A stretch of DNA of 7,220 bases from Coriobacteriales bacterium. GTDB taxonomy: Bacteria > Actinomycetota > Coriobacteriia > Coriobacteriales > UBA8131. Made by a program: the position numbers and the translations under genes. Positions 1-6,293 of this stretch are shown here, piece after piece. The notes under the pieces are model-generated. The model was not told the origin of the DNA, ran no database searches, and was given only the letters and a program-made list of their open reading frames with translations. Numbering within the stretch: position 1 is the stretch's first letter; each line of letters opens with the position of its first letter. The DNA lies in the NCBI GenBank assembly GCA_031267175.1, contig JAIRZP010000018.1:1-7220 (forward strand), written 5' to 3'.

Positions 1-65
1 ATGGCGCTCAGGGTCTTGGGGATAAAGCCGTTGATCTTCTCGCCGATAATAATCATGTCTTCCAT
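1..65 (-). CDS. Pterin-binding methyltransferase, AcsE-like (5' end only)
   Basis: Only the first 21 codons are present; the gene runs off the window at position 1. The N-terminus reads MEDMIIIGEKINGFIPKTLS. The stretch MIIIGEKING matches the start of the first beta strand and pterin-site loop of methyltetrahydrofolate:corrinoid methyltransferases (AcsE and relatives, DHPS-like TIM barrel). The start is the ATG at 63-65, because a GGAGG at 75-79 lies 9 bases upstream; the in-frame ATG at 54-56 would be 18 bases from it. It sits 34 bases after fchA, with no terminator between, as the last visible gene of a one-carbon operon. This makes transfer of the methyl group from methyl-THF to a corrinoid iron-sulfur protein the best guess. 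A MetH-type or other DHPS-fold methyltransferase is also possible. The family rests on a short motif plus context. Confidence 0.6.
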   Translation of the reverse strand, partial: MEDMIIIGEKINGFIPKTLSA

Positions 66-74
66 GGTGTTCTG

Positions 75-79
75 CCTCC
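75..79 (-). promoter_or_regulatory. Ribosome binding site of the AcsE-like gene
   Basis: GGAGG on the minus strand, 9 bases before the ATG at 63-65. It favours this start over the internal ATG three codons later, and shows that the truncated reading frame is a real gene. Confidence 0.7.
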
Positions 80-99
80 GTACGTCTCTGTGATGGTTT

Positions 100-729
100 T
101 CAGATATATCGTGCCTGCACCTTTTGGTAGATGCTGTCTGCAGCGGCGGTAGAGCTTACGAGCAGCAGCTCGGCCTCGGCGTTGAGGGTATTCGCTTCTG
201 CGCGGCCTCGCATCAGTTTGGTATTGACCCGCACGTTCAAGTCGGCAGAGCAGAGCGCGGCCTTGAGCGTCAGCGCGGCACAGCCAACGTCGCTCAGAGC
301 AAGGGGCGTGCCGATCTGCTCCATACGTTCCAGGAGCTCAAACGCCTCGCCTGAGACCCGCATGATGTCCAGCGGCACCTCGGCGCACTGGATAAGACAG
401 GCCTCCATGATCTCGGCCTTGCGGGCCGCTTCTTCTTCCGTGGCCTTGGGGAGGCCATAGGCCTGCGAAAGTGGCAGGAATACCTCGGCATCCTTTGCCA
501 CCAGCCCGAGCAGGCGCTCCTGAAGCGCATCGGCCCGGGAGATAAGCTCGAGTACCTCGGCTTCCACATCGGCGTACTGTGGCTTGCCCACAGTCAGCGC
601 GCCCACCATAGTGCCCAGGGCCACGCCGATGGCAGCTACGAGCGCCGCAGCGCCACCGCCACCGGGTGCCGGTGCGTCGGACGCCAGCAGGGTGATGAAC
701 TCGTTGCAACTCAGGTCTGTGGTGTTCAC
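100..729 (-). CDS. fchA: Methenyltetrahydrofolate cyclohydrolase (FTCD_C / FchA family)
   Basis: Predicted soluble cytoplasmic enzyme interconverting 10-formyl-THF and 5,10-methenyl-THF, the step after Fhs in the methyl branch. The 209-residue product has the usual length of stand-alone FchA proteins, which are related to the cyclodeaminase domain of formiminotransferase-cyclodeaminase. The family signature APAPGGGGAAAL lies at residues 19-30. It is followed by a small-residue-rich helix (VAAIGVALGTMVGALT) and an otherwise alpha-helical sequence, ending in QARYI and TGA. I chose the GTG at 727-729 because a GGAGG (735-739) sits 5 bases upstream. An earlier in-frame GTG at 748-750 would add seven residues (MVDEEDN) but would make the Shine-Dalgarno part of the coding region. 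The gene starts 22 bases after the fhs stop, so co-expression with fhs is likely. The family is clear; the direction of the reaction in vivo is inferred from context. Confidence 0.88.
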   Translation of the reverse strand: MNTTDLSCNEFITLLASDAPAPGGGGAAALVAAIGVALGTMVGALTVGKPQYADVEAEVLELISRADALQERLLGLVAKDAEVFLPLSQAYGLPKATEEEAARKAEIMEACLIQCAEVPLDIMRVSGEAFELLERMEQIGTPLALSDVGCAALTLKAALCSADLNVRVNTKLMRGRAEANTLNAEAELLLVSSTAAADSIYQKVQARYI

Positions 730-734
730 GTTGT

Positions 735-739
735 CCTCC
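735..739 (-). promoter_or_regulatory. Ribosome binding site deciding the fchA start
   Basis: GGAGG within GAGGAGGACAAC, 5 bases before the GTG at 727-729. It lies between the fhs stop codon (752-754) and fchA, and argues against the longer reading that begins at the GTG at 748-750. Confidence 0.65.
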
Positions 740-751
740 TCGTCCACCACA

Positions 752-2419
752 TCAGAACAATCCGCTTATCGTACCGTTTTCATCCACATCTATGCGCTCC
801 GCGGCAGGAAGACGGGGTAGTCCCGGCATCGTCATGACATCTCCGGTGAGCGCCACGATGAATCCGGCACCCGCAGAGACCTTGACGGTGCGTACGGTGA
901 TGCGAAAGTCATCCGGCGCGCCGAGCAGGGCAGGATTATCGGAAAAGGAGTACTGGGTTTTGGCCATGCAGATGGGCAGTGCACCATAGCCAAGCCTGGT
1001 AAGCGAGTTGATCTGCTGGGTGGCCTGCGGGCTGAAGTCCACGCCGCTGGCACGATAGATGCGCTGTGCAATGGCCTCTATCTTTTCCGCAATACCCTGT
1101 TCAAGGTCGTAGGCAAAGGCAAAATCCCGAGGCTCGTCAACAAGACGCAGCACCTCTTCCGCCAGGGCCCTGCCGCCCTTCCCCCCTTGCGCCCAGACCT
1201 CGGACAGGGCCACGTTCACGCCGAGCGCGCGGCAACGCTCCGTAACCAATGCGAGCTCAGCCTCGGTGTCCGTGGGAAAGGCATTGATGGCCACGACCAC
1301 TGGCAGGCCAAAGACCTGCGTAATGTTCTCCACATGCCGCAGCAGATTGGGAAGCCCCGCCTTGAGGGCATCCAGATCCTCACGGGTGAGCTGGTCTTTG
1401 GCCACGCCCCCGTGATGCTTGAGCGCACGCACCGTGGCAACGATGACCACGGCATCGGGAGCAAGACCCGCAAGGCGGCACTTGATGTCAAGGAACTTCT
1501 CGGCACCGAGATCGGCACCAAAGCCTGCCTCGGTAACGGCATAGTCGCCCAGTGCGAGGGCCATTCTTGTAGCCATTATCGAATTGCAGCCGTGAGCGAT
1601 GTTGGCAAAGGGCCCACCGTGGATAAACGCGGGCGTAGCTTCGAGAGTCTGGACGAGGTTGGGCTTGAGGGCATCCTTGAGCAGCGCCGTCATGGCACCG
1701 GCGGCCTTGAGGTCGGTGGCGGTTACCGGTTTACCGGAACGGTCATAGGCGGCGACGATACGCCCGAGCCGTGCTTTGAGATCGGTGATAGATGAGGCGA
1801 GGCAGAGGATGGCCATGACCTCGGAGGCCACGGTGATATCGAAGCCGTCCTCCCTCGGCACCCCCTGTACCCTGCCGCCCAGGCCGTCTATGATGTTGCG
1901 GAGTTGCCGGTCGTTCATGTCCACGACGCGCTTCCAGGGGATGTTCTTCGTGTCTATGTTGAGCGCATTGCCCTGTTGAATGTGGTTGTCGAGCATCGCC
2001 GCCAGGAGGTTGTTGGCTGCCCCGATGGCGTGGAAGTCGCCGGTAAAGTGCAGGTTGATGTCTTCCATGGGAATGACCTGGGCATAGCCGCCGCCGGCCG
2101 CACCACCCTTGACACCAAAGACCGGGCCGAGAGAGGGCTCACGCAGGGCCACGATCGCCTTCTTGCCCAACGCGGTGAGGCCGTCTGCCAGGCCTACCGT
2201 CGTCGTGGTCTTGCCCTCACCGGCCGGCGTAGGGCTGATGGCGGTAACCAGGATGAGCTTGCCGTCCTCACCCTCCCTCTCGCGCAGGAGCTTGTCATCG
2301 ACCTTGGCCTTGGTGGAGCCGTAATATTCCAGGTGGTCCTCGCCCACGCCGATCTTCTCGGCAATATCCCGTATGTGCACGGGGCTCACGGACTGGGCAA
2401 TCTCAATATCGGTCTTCAT
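752..2419 (-). CDS. fhs: Formate--tetrahydrofolate ligase (10-formyl-THF synthetase)
   Basis: Cytoplasmic enzyme joining formate and THF with ATP to give 10-formyl-THF, the entry step of the Wood-Ljungdahl methyl branch. The 555-residue protein is full length for the monofunctional bacterial type (about 555-560). Visible signatures are the ATP loop TPAGEGKTTTT (residues 64-74), the block EPSLGPVFGVKGGAAGGG (94-111), then INLHFTGDFHAIGAANN, and the C-terminal segment GLPRLPAAERIDVDENG. The start at 2417-2419 is an ATG preceded by GAGGGAG (2424-2430). The first 17 bases overlap the end of metFV in another frame, which suggests translational coupling. fchA follows 22 bases after the stop. No damage or missing motif is seen. 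Many non-acetogens also carry fhs for formate assimilation, so its role in acetogenesis comes from the neighbours, not from this gene alone. Confidence 0.97.
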   Translation of the reverse strand: MKTDIEIAQSVSPVHIRDIAEKIGVGEDHLEYYGSTKAKVDDKLLREREGEDGKLILVTAISPTPAGEGKTTTTVGLADGLTALGKKAIVALREPSLGPVFGVKGGAAGGGYAQVIPMEDINLHFTGDFHAIGAANNLLAAMLDNHIQQGNALNIDTKNIPWKRVVDMNDRQLRNIIDGLGGRVQGVPREDGFDITVASEVMAILCLASSITDLKARLGRIVAAYDRSGKPVTATDLKAAGAMTALLKDALKPNLVQTLEATPAFIHGGPFANIAHGCNSIMATRMALALGDYAVTEAGFGADLGAEKFLDIKCRLAGLAPDAVVIVATVRALKHHGGVAKDQLTREDLDALKAGLPNLLRHVENITQVFGLPVVVAINAFPTDTEAELALVTERCRALGVNVALSEVWAQGGKGGRALAEEVLRLVDEPRDFAFAYDLEQGIAEKIEAIAQRIYRASGVDFSPQATQQINSLTRLGYGALPICMAKTQYSFSDNPALLGAPDDFRITVRTVKVSAGAGFIVALTGDVMTMPGLPRLPAAERIDVDENGTISGLF

Positions 2420-4073
2420 CGTGCTCCCTCTGATCGTCGTCTGGCATCGGTATCCTGTGTGCCGCGTTGTCGCGCTCGTGCGTATAGTTGCTCCCTCCGG
2501 AGATCATATTCAAGTCCCAGTTATTGGGCGGTGTTATGTAGCGATTGAGCCGGTCGGTCTCGCCGTACTTTTTCAGGCGATGATAGGCCCGGTACCAGAT
2601 GCAGTAGCGTTCCTCGGGATACACCTCGCACCAGCCCTGCATGCTGCCGCCGCACGGCCCGTTGCGCTGGTTCTTGGGGCAGTACGACATCGGACAGCTG
2701 TAGACGCAGGCCTCGAGTCCGCAGTCGCCGCAGTCCATGCAGCCATAGAGCGCCGTTTTGGAAAGATGCTCAATGCCGTGGTTGCGGTGGAGGCCCCGTT
2801 TGCGCTCGCGCCTGCCCATGCTTCTCTTGAGTATACCGTAGAGGCCCTTGCCCCTGGTAAGCACAACGCGATGGAAAAAGCGGGAGAGTCCGTAGCCCCG
2901 CATGATCCTGCTGCCGCCCAGCTCTTCTGTACGGGGAGCAAAATTGTCACTGTTGAGGTTAAAGCCTGTGCCACCACCTGCCTCGCCGCTTGGAGTGCCG
3001 TTCCCGGCAGCAACGCTTGGAGTGCCGCCTGCCGCCTCACCGCCTGTCTGGCTGCTCGCCGCCTCGTTGTAGAGGTAGTAGCCACCTGAGAGGCCGTAGC
3101 AGAGCTGCTTGGCGAGCTCCTGCCACCGGTCTTTGATCTCCTCGGCACGCGTGAGGATACTGGTGAGGGAGCCTGCGGTGAGGCCCATGCCCCCGATATG
3201 AACACCGGCAAAACCCATGCCTCTGCACACAGCCACCATCTGCGCGGCGCGTTCCAGGCTGGCGGCCTTTCCCTTGTCTTCCTGCTCTGCCTCTGCCTGC
3301 AAGAGGGCAAAGAGCTCGTCGCTCACCAGGCAGCCCGCTATGGCACCCGAACGCATGAGACGCGCGGTACCCCGCGTAAGCACAAAGACGTTGGCAATCA
3401 GGGGCACTGTGTAGCCCTTCTGCCGGCAGTAGCGCTGCAGCTCGTCAAACTTGCGGAAGTCATAGCCCAGCTGCATAATGAGGTACGAAGCGCCGGCAAA
3501 GACCTTCCTGTCCAGTTTTGCGTACTGGGTGAGCGTTTCTCCCTCGGTGTACTTGAAGGGGTTGACCACCGCGCCCGCGCAGAACCTCGTTGGTTGTTCG
3601 GGCCGTGCGCCGCTCGGGGCAGAGGGCACCAGGCCCCGGTTCATATCGCTGATAAGCAGGAGCGTCTGCACGGGGTCGAGGTCAAAGACCGGCCTGGGTC
3701 CGCCACTCCAACCCTCCGCGGGATAGTCTCCGCTCATGACGAGGACATTCTCCAGACCCTCGCGCTCCAGCGCATATAACTGCGACTGCAACTGATTGCG
3801 GTTGCGGTCCTTGACGGTAAAGTGCACGAGAACGGTTATATCCCTTTGGGCAAACTCCTCCGCTACCGCATCGGCAAGAAGCGCCGGACGACCACCGGGA
3901 TTATCCGTGATGGAGAGCGCGTGCACCAGGCCGGTGTCCCAGGTCTTGCGGGCCTCGTCAAGCTCTTTTTCCTGATGGGCCTCCCCGGCACCTCTCCCCG
4001 GGATGATCTCAAAGGTTACGACGAACTCGCCCTTGCCGAGTGCGTCTTTCAGCCTGTTGGTTCTTGTGTGCAC
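2403..4073 (-). CDS. metF: Fused methylenetetrahydrofolate reductase MetF-MetV
   Basis: Predicted to reduce 5,10-methylene-THF to 5-methyl-THF. The N-terminal part (about residues 10-330) is a MetF flavin barrel: EFVVTFEIIPG (16-26), VLVMSGDYPAE (around 113-120), GASYLIMQLGYD (194-205) and GVHIGGMG (290-297). A linker rich in Gly, Ala, Thr, Pro and Ser (about 340-372) leads to a MetV-like domain (MTHFR_C, Pfam PF12225 from memory). That domain holds nine cysteines at 445, 448, 451, 456, 460, 465, 474, 482 and 491, beginning CMDCGDCGLEAC, which suggests iron-sulfur or zinc sites. In several acetogens MetV and MetF are separate subunits, so this is a one-chain version. I chose the GTG at 4071-4073 (556 aa) because it places the MetF core about 15 residues from the start. 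The ATG at 4134-4136 (577 aa) adds an Arg/Gly-rich leader unlike MetF. Neither has a strong ribosome site; GGAAG lies 5 bases before the GTG. Function is confident, the start is not. Confidence 0.9.
   Translation of the reverse strand: MHTRTNRLKDALGKGEFVVTFEIIPGRGAGEAHQEKELDEARKTWDTGLVHALSITDNPGGRPALLADAVAEEFAQRDITVLVHFTVKDRNRNQLQSQLYALEREGLENVLVMSGDYPAEGWSGGPRPVFDLDPVQTLLLISDMNRGLVPSAPSGARPEQPTRFCAGAVVNPFKYTEGETLTQYAKLDRKVFAGASYLIMQLGYDFRKFDELQRYCRQKGYTVPLIANVFVLTRGTARLMRSGAIAGCLVSDELFALLQAEAEQEDKGKAASLERAAQMVAVCRGMGFAGVHIGGMGLTAGSLTSILTRAEEIKDRWQELAKQLCYGLSGGYYLYNEAASSQTGGEAAGGTPSVAAGNGTPSGEAGGGTGFNLNSDNFAPRTEELGGSRIMRGYGLSRFFHRVVLTRGKGLYGILKRSMGRRERKRGLHRNHGIEHLSKTALYGCMDCGDCGLEACVYSCPMSYCPKNQRNGPCGGSMQGWCEVYPEERYCIWYRAYHRLKKYGETDRLNRYITPPNNWDLNMISGGSNYTHERDNAAHRIPMPDDDQREHDEDRY
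2987..3027 (-). repeat. In-frame 27-bp-period direct repeat in the MetF-MetV linker
   Basis: The 14-base plus-strand sequence CGCTTGGAGTGCCG occurs exactly at 2987-3000 and 3014-3027. The 27-base period equals nine codons and gives GTPS twice in the protein (about residues 350-353 and 359-362), within a Gly/Ala-rich hinge between the MetF and MetV domains. It is seen directly. A short duplication or slippage that lengthened a flexible linker is the inferred origin. Confidence 0.8.
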
Positions 4074-4140
4074 CGTTACTTCCGATCCTCTCACATCCAC
4101 TGACCGGCCCGCCCGCCTGAAGCCTGGCCCCGTCATTTGA

Positions 4141-4169
4141 CCTGTTCAAGCCCTGTGCCTGTTTGAGCC
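4141..4169. repeat. Imperfect 12-bp direct repeat upstream of metFV
   Basis: CCTGTTCAAGCC (4141-4152) and CCTGTTTGAGCC (4158-4169) match at 10 of 12 bases, with a 17-base spacing. On the minus strand the copies read GGCTTGAACAGG and GGCTCAAACAGG. They lie just before the earlier candidate start (ATG 4134-4136) and downstream of the predicted promoter, so they would be transcribed in the leader. A regulator site is possible but unproven; chance similarity is not excluded. Confidence 0.4.
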
Positions 4170-4229
4170 TGCTCGTTGCCTGGCGGGAACCAGAACTCCC
4201 GACGAGGGCATGTTTTTTACACCTGAGAT

Positions 4230-4238
4230 TCTATAGCA
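4230..4238 (-). promoter_or_regulatory. Putative extended -10 promoter of the one-carbon operon
   Basis: The minus strand reads TGCTATAGA, matching the extended -10 form TGnTATAAT at all but one base of the hexamer. It lies in the only sizeable gap before metFV, downstream of a candidate terminator. No convincing -35 box is present at 16-18 bases, as is common for extended -10 promoters. Transcription would begin near 4223, giving a leader of about 90 bases to the ATG at 4136 or about 150 bases to the GTG at 4073. It is a motif match only. Confidence 0.4.
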
Positions 4239-4265
4239 GCGGGGCGCGCGCAAACCTCCGAATGG

Positions 4266-4310
4266 CAAAATAGCAAAGTTGAGACAAAGCGCGGGATCGT
4301 CTCAAACTTG
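4266..4310 (-). terminator. Candidate intrinsic terminator after the DUF885 gene
   Basis: On the minus strand, CAAGTTTGAGAC (4310-4299) pairs with GTCTCAACTTTG (4285-4274). The core is a perfect 7-bp TTGAGAC/GTCTCAA stem, extendable to 11 pairs with single-base bulges, and the loop is 13 bases. The sequence CTATTTTG follows immediately. It begins about 40 bases after the DUF885 stop codon, where a terminator would be expected. The stem is only moderately GC-rich and the T-run is short, so termination may be partial. Confidence 0.45.
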
Positions 4311-4348
4311 AGCGATTGCAGCCGATGATTGCAGCAGACACACGGCAA

Positions 4349-6238
4349 TTAGACCTTTTGGGTATCACTGGATCTCAGCCATGCCTCAAACTCCCGCTCC
4401 AACATATCAAAGGGCAGGGCACCCAGGCTCGTGATGTGCTGATGAAACAGCACCGGGTCGAAGTCCCTGCCCAGATGCGCCTCGGCGCGCTCGCGGAGCG
4501 TGTCAAACTCGATGAGTCCCAGGCCGTAGGGCAGATAGGCAACAGGTTGCTGGACGGACACGTCGTAGAGGCTTTGCGCGGAATCCTCAAAACCCCAGGT
4601 GGTAAGGTAACGCTCCGTGTCGCTCACGCTCCAACCTTCAAAGTTGATGCCGATGTCCACCCGTGCCTGCAACCCGTAGATGAACTTCTCGTAGGCGTTA
4701 TAGGCGGCCAAGGCGCTGGCATCGGTGTTAAGGTACCGTACCGCGCGGGCCTCTGCATACATGGCCCAGCCCTCCATATAGGCGAGGCTGCCGAGCACCT
4801 TACTGATGTTGCTGGGATTGGTGACGCTGTAGGCATAGGCCTGGTACATATGCCCGGGGTATCCCTCATGCGCCATGGTGGCATAAAACTCGACATCATC
4901 CGATATATTGCGGGGAAAATACACGATGGTGTTGCGCTGGGGGTCATCCACCGGCGGCGTGAGAAAATAGGCCATGGCATAATCGTTGGGCGAGGCATCC
5001 GGTGCCTGCTTTATCTGGTAGTGCAGGTCGTTGGCACTGGCGAACTCCGAGCCTGCATGCTCCTGAATGTAGTTGAGGTAGTCCTCGGGCATGTCCCCTA
5101 TGGCCTGTACCACCGACTCCGGTATCATCTCTTCGCCGCCTGTTGCCGCAGGCGAAGCCGCAATCGTGTTCCAGTAGCCCTCAAGCGTATCGTCCAGGGT
5201 GCGAGCGGCGCTGGAGGCACCCTCGATAAAGCCCATGGACTCCATTTCGAGCTCGTAGTACTCCGTGCCTCGCGCGTAGTCGTACAGGCGCGTGCCCTCC
5301 CTGCAACTGGCTACGAGGGGCTCAAGCCCGGCGATGAGCTGCTCATAGGCAGGGATGACGTACTCCTGTACGCAGGAGCGGTTGCGCTGTTGGTAGTCCT
5401 GCACCTGCTCCGGGCTGAGCCGGGAGAGGCCCTCCGGCGAGCCATCGTCTACGGCCGCGTCGGCCAGGGCTGCGTTAAGCATCTCGTCAAAGGCGGTTAC
5501 GAGGACATGGTCGTCTGCCTCCCCGGCGTAGGCCCGGGCCTCGTCGATGGTGTCCTCCAGGGCCTCGCGTGGCATCAGGAGGTTCTGCGCCTGCTTCTCT
5601 TCTTCAACCGCGAGCAGCTGCCCAAAGTAACGGGGCACGTCCTCGAGGATTTCCAGGTATATCTCGATGTCGTCAACCGTCTTGAAGCTGTAATCCATCA
5701 GGCTCAACGGAAGCCAGGCCTGCACGCCGGTCGAGGGGCTGAGCGGCTCCAGATAATAGTAGAACTCCTCGTAGCGGAGTTCCTGTCTCAGCACCTTCTC
5801 GAGGTACTCAGCCTCCCGTTGCTGGCTCTGTTCGAGCGCCGCCCGGTCTATCGTATGCCCGCCGGAGAGGGCCTCCACAAGCTCGCTGTAAAAGCGGTTA
5901 TCCTCCTGGGTTGCCTCGTAGGAATAGCTCCCCAGGCTTGCCGGGCGGGGAACCTCCAGGCCGAGCGCTTCAGGGTCGGCCACGAGTTGGTTGAGGCTGA
6001 GGCTGTCCGCGGTAACCTCGTGTGCAAAGAGCACCGCGCAGAGTTCGTCGTAGCTGAGGTCGTTGTAATCGCCCTGGGCCTTATAGACCGGTTGCCGCTG
6101 AAACGTATCCTGCCGCTCGGCGTCAAAGGCACTGAGCACCACAAAACTGAGACAGCCCCCGAGAGACAACGTCAGCACGGCGGACAGCAGCAGGGCCAGG
6201 ATACGGGTTGTTACAGCTCCAACAGTTTTTCTTTTCAT
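4349..6238 (-). CDS. DUF885-family lipoprotein, predicted metallopeptidase
   Basis: A 629-residue protein predicted to be anchored to the outer face of the membrane by lipid. It has a Lys/Arg-rich N-terminus, a hydrophobic segment and a lipobox LGGC with Cys29 as the lipid-bearing residue. The mature part is a DUF885 protein, a family with a thermolysin-like zinc motif. HEGYPGH is at 457-463 and the downstream glutamate motif EGWAMYAE at 489-496, so the catalytic set appears intact. Upstream, the segment around WLPLSLMDYSFKTVDDIEIY fits the family's helical N-terminal half. The substrate is unknown; peptide scavenging at the envelope is the likely role. The ATG at 6236-6238 follows AAAGGAAG at a suitable distance and puts the signal peptide at the extreme N-terminus. 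It lies 55 bases after gpmI on the same strand and may share its transcript. The family call is strong; the activity is inferred. Confidence 0.9.
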   Translation of the reverse strand: MKRKTVGAVTTRILALLLSAVLTLSLGGCLSFVVLSAFDAERQDTFQRQPVYKAQGDYNDLSYDELCAVLFAHEVTADSLSLNQLVADPEALGLEVPRPASLGSYSYEATQEDNRFYSELVEALSGGHTIDRAALEQSQQREAEYLEKVLRQELRYEEFYYYLEPLSPSTGVQAWLPLSLMDYSFKTVDDIEIYLEILEDVPRYFGQLLAVEEEKQAQNLLMPREALEDTIDEARAYAGEADDHVLVTAFDEMLNAALADAAVDDGSPEGLSRLSPEQVQDYQQRNRSCVQEYVIPAYEQLIAGLEPLVASCREGTRLYDYARGTEYYELEMESMGFIEGASSAARTLDDTLEGYWNTIAASPAATGGEEMIPESVVQAIGDMPEDYLNYIQEHAGSEFASANDLHYQIKQAPDASPNDYAMAYFLTPPVDDPQRNTIVYFPRNISDDVEFYATMAHEGYPGHMYQAYAYSVTNPSNISKVLGSLAYMEGWAMYAEARAVRYLNTDASALAAYNAYEKFIYGLQARVDIGINFEGWSVSDTERYLTTWGFEDSAQSLYDVSVQQPVAYLPYGLGLIEFDTLRERAEAHLGRDFDPVLFHQHITSLGALPFDMLEREFEAWLRSSDTQKV

Positions 6239-6246
6239 AGAGAAGG

Positions 6247-6263
6247 CTTCCTTTCTGGAAAGG
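6247..6263 (-). promoter_or_regulatory. Ribosome binding site of the DUF885 gene inside a small hairpin
   Basis: The minus strand reads CCTTTCCAGAAAGGAAG. The Shine-Dalgarno AAAGGA (6249-6254) overlaps an inverted repeat CCTTTC/GAAAGG (6263-6258 and 6255-6250), which can fold as a 5-bp stem with a 4-base loop. AGGAAG ends 8 bases before the ATG at 6236-6238. Folding could lower translation initiation, but the stem is short and AT-leaning, so the effect may be slight. Confidence 0.5.
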
Positions 6264-6270
6264 CGACGAT

Positions 6271-6291
6271 GAGCCCTTGTTCCCGGGGCTC
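6271..6291 (-). other. Hairpin directly after the gpmI stop codon
   Basis: A perfect 6-bp inverted repeat GAGCCC/GGGCTC (6291-6286 with 6276-6271) with a 9-base loop starts three bases after the gpmI TAA. No T-run follows (next is ATCGTCGCC), so it does not look like a full intrinsic terminator. It could protect the 3' end of the upstream message or attenuate read-through into the DUF885 gene. Confidence 0.45.
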
Positions 6292-6293
6292 CG

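Noticed and set aside
66..99. Possible terminator or promoter between fchA and the AcsE-like gene
   Set aside because: The 34 bases hold the ribosome site but no inverted repeat, T-run or -10/-35 pair.
1187..2548. Long plus-strand frames (about 200 codons each) antisense to fhs
   Set aside because: They lie in the same codon register as fhs and are explained by its codon bias. No ribosome site or family match is seen.
2573..3310. 245-codon minus-strand frame inside metFV
   Set aside because: It is a shifted frame with Arg/Ala/Ser-rich low-complexity translation. The MetFV frame through the same bases carries the conserved cysteines and MetF motifs, so there is no frameshift to explain.
3198..3779. 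Plus-strand frame of 193 codons antisense to metFV
   Set aside because: It is codon-aligned with metFV, whose MetF motifs are clear; there is no independent evidence for an antisense gene.
4141..4230. A folate or other riboswitch in the metFV leader
   Set aside because: Small hairpins are possible, but I see no conserved core of the THF, SAM or cobalamin riboswitches in the leader, and its length is short for a cobalamin type.
4314..4335. Two copies of GATTGCAGC at a 13-base spacing just downstream of the lipoprotein stop codon
   Set aside because: Only two short copies with no symmetry or placement suggesting function; chance is adequate.
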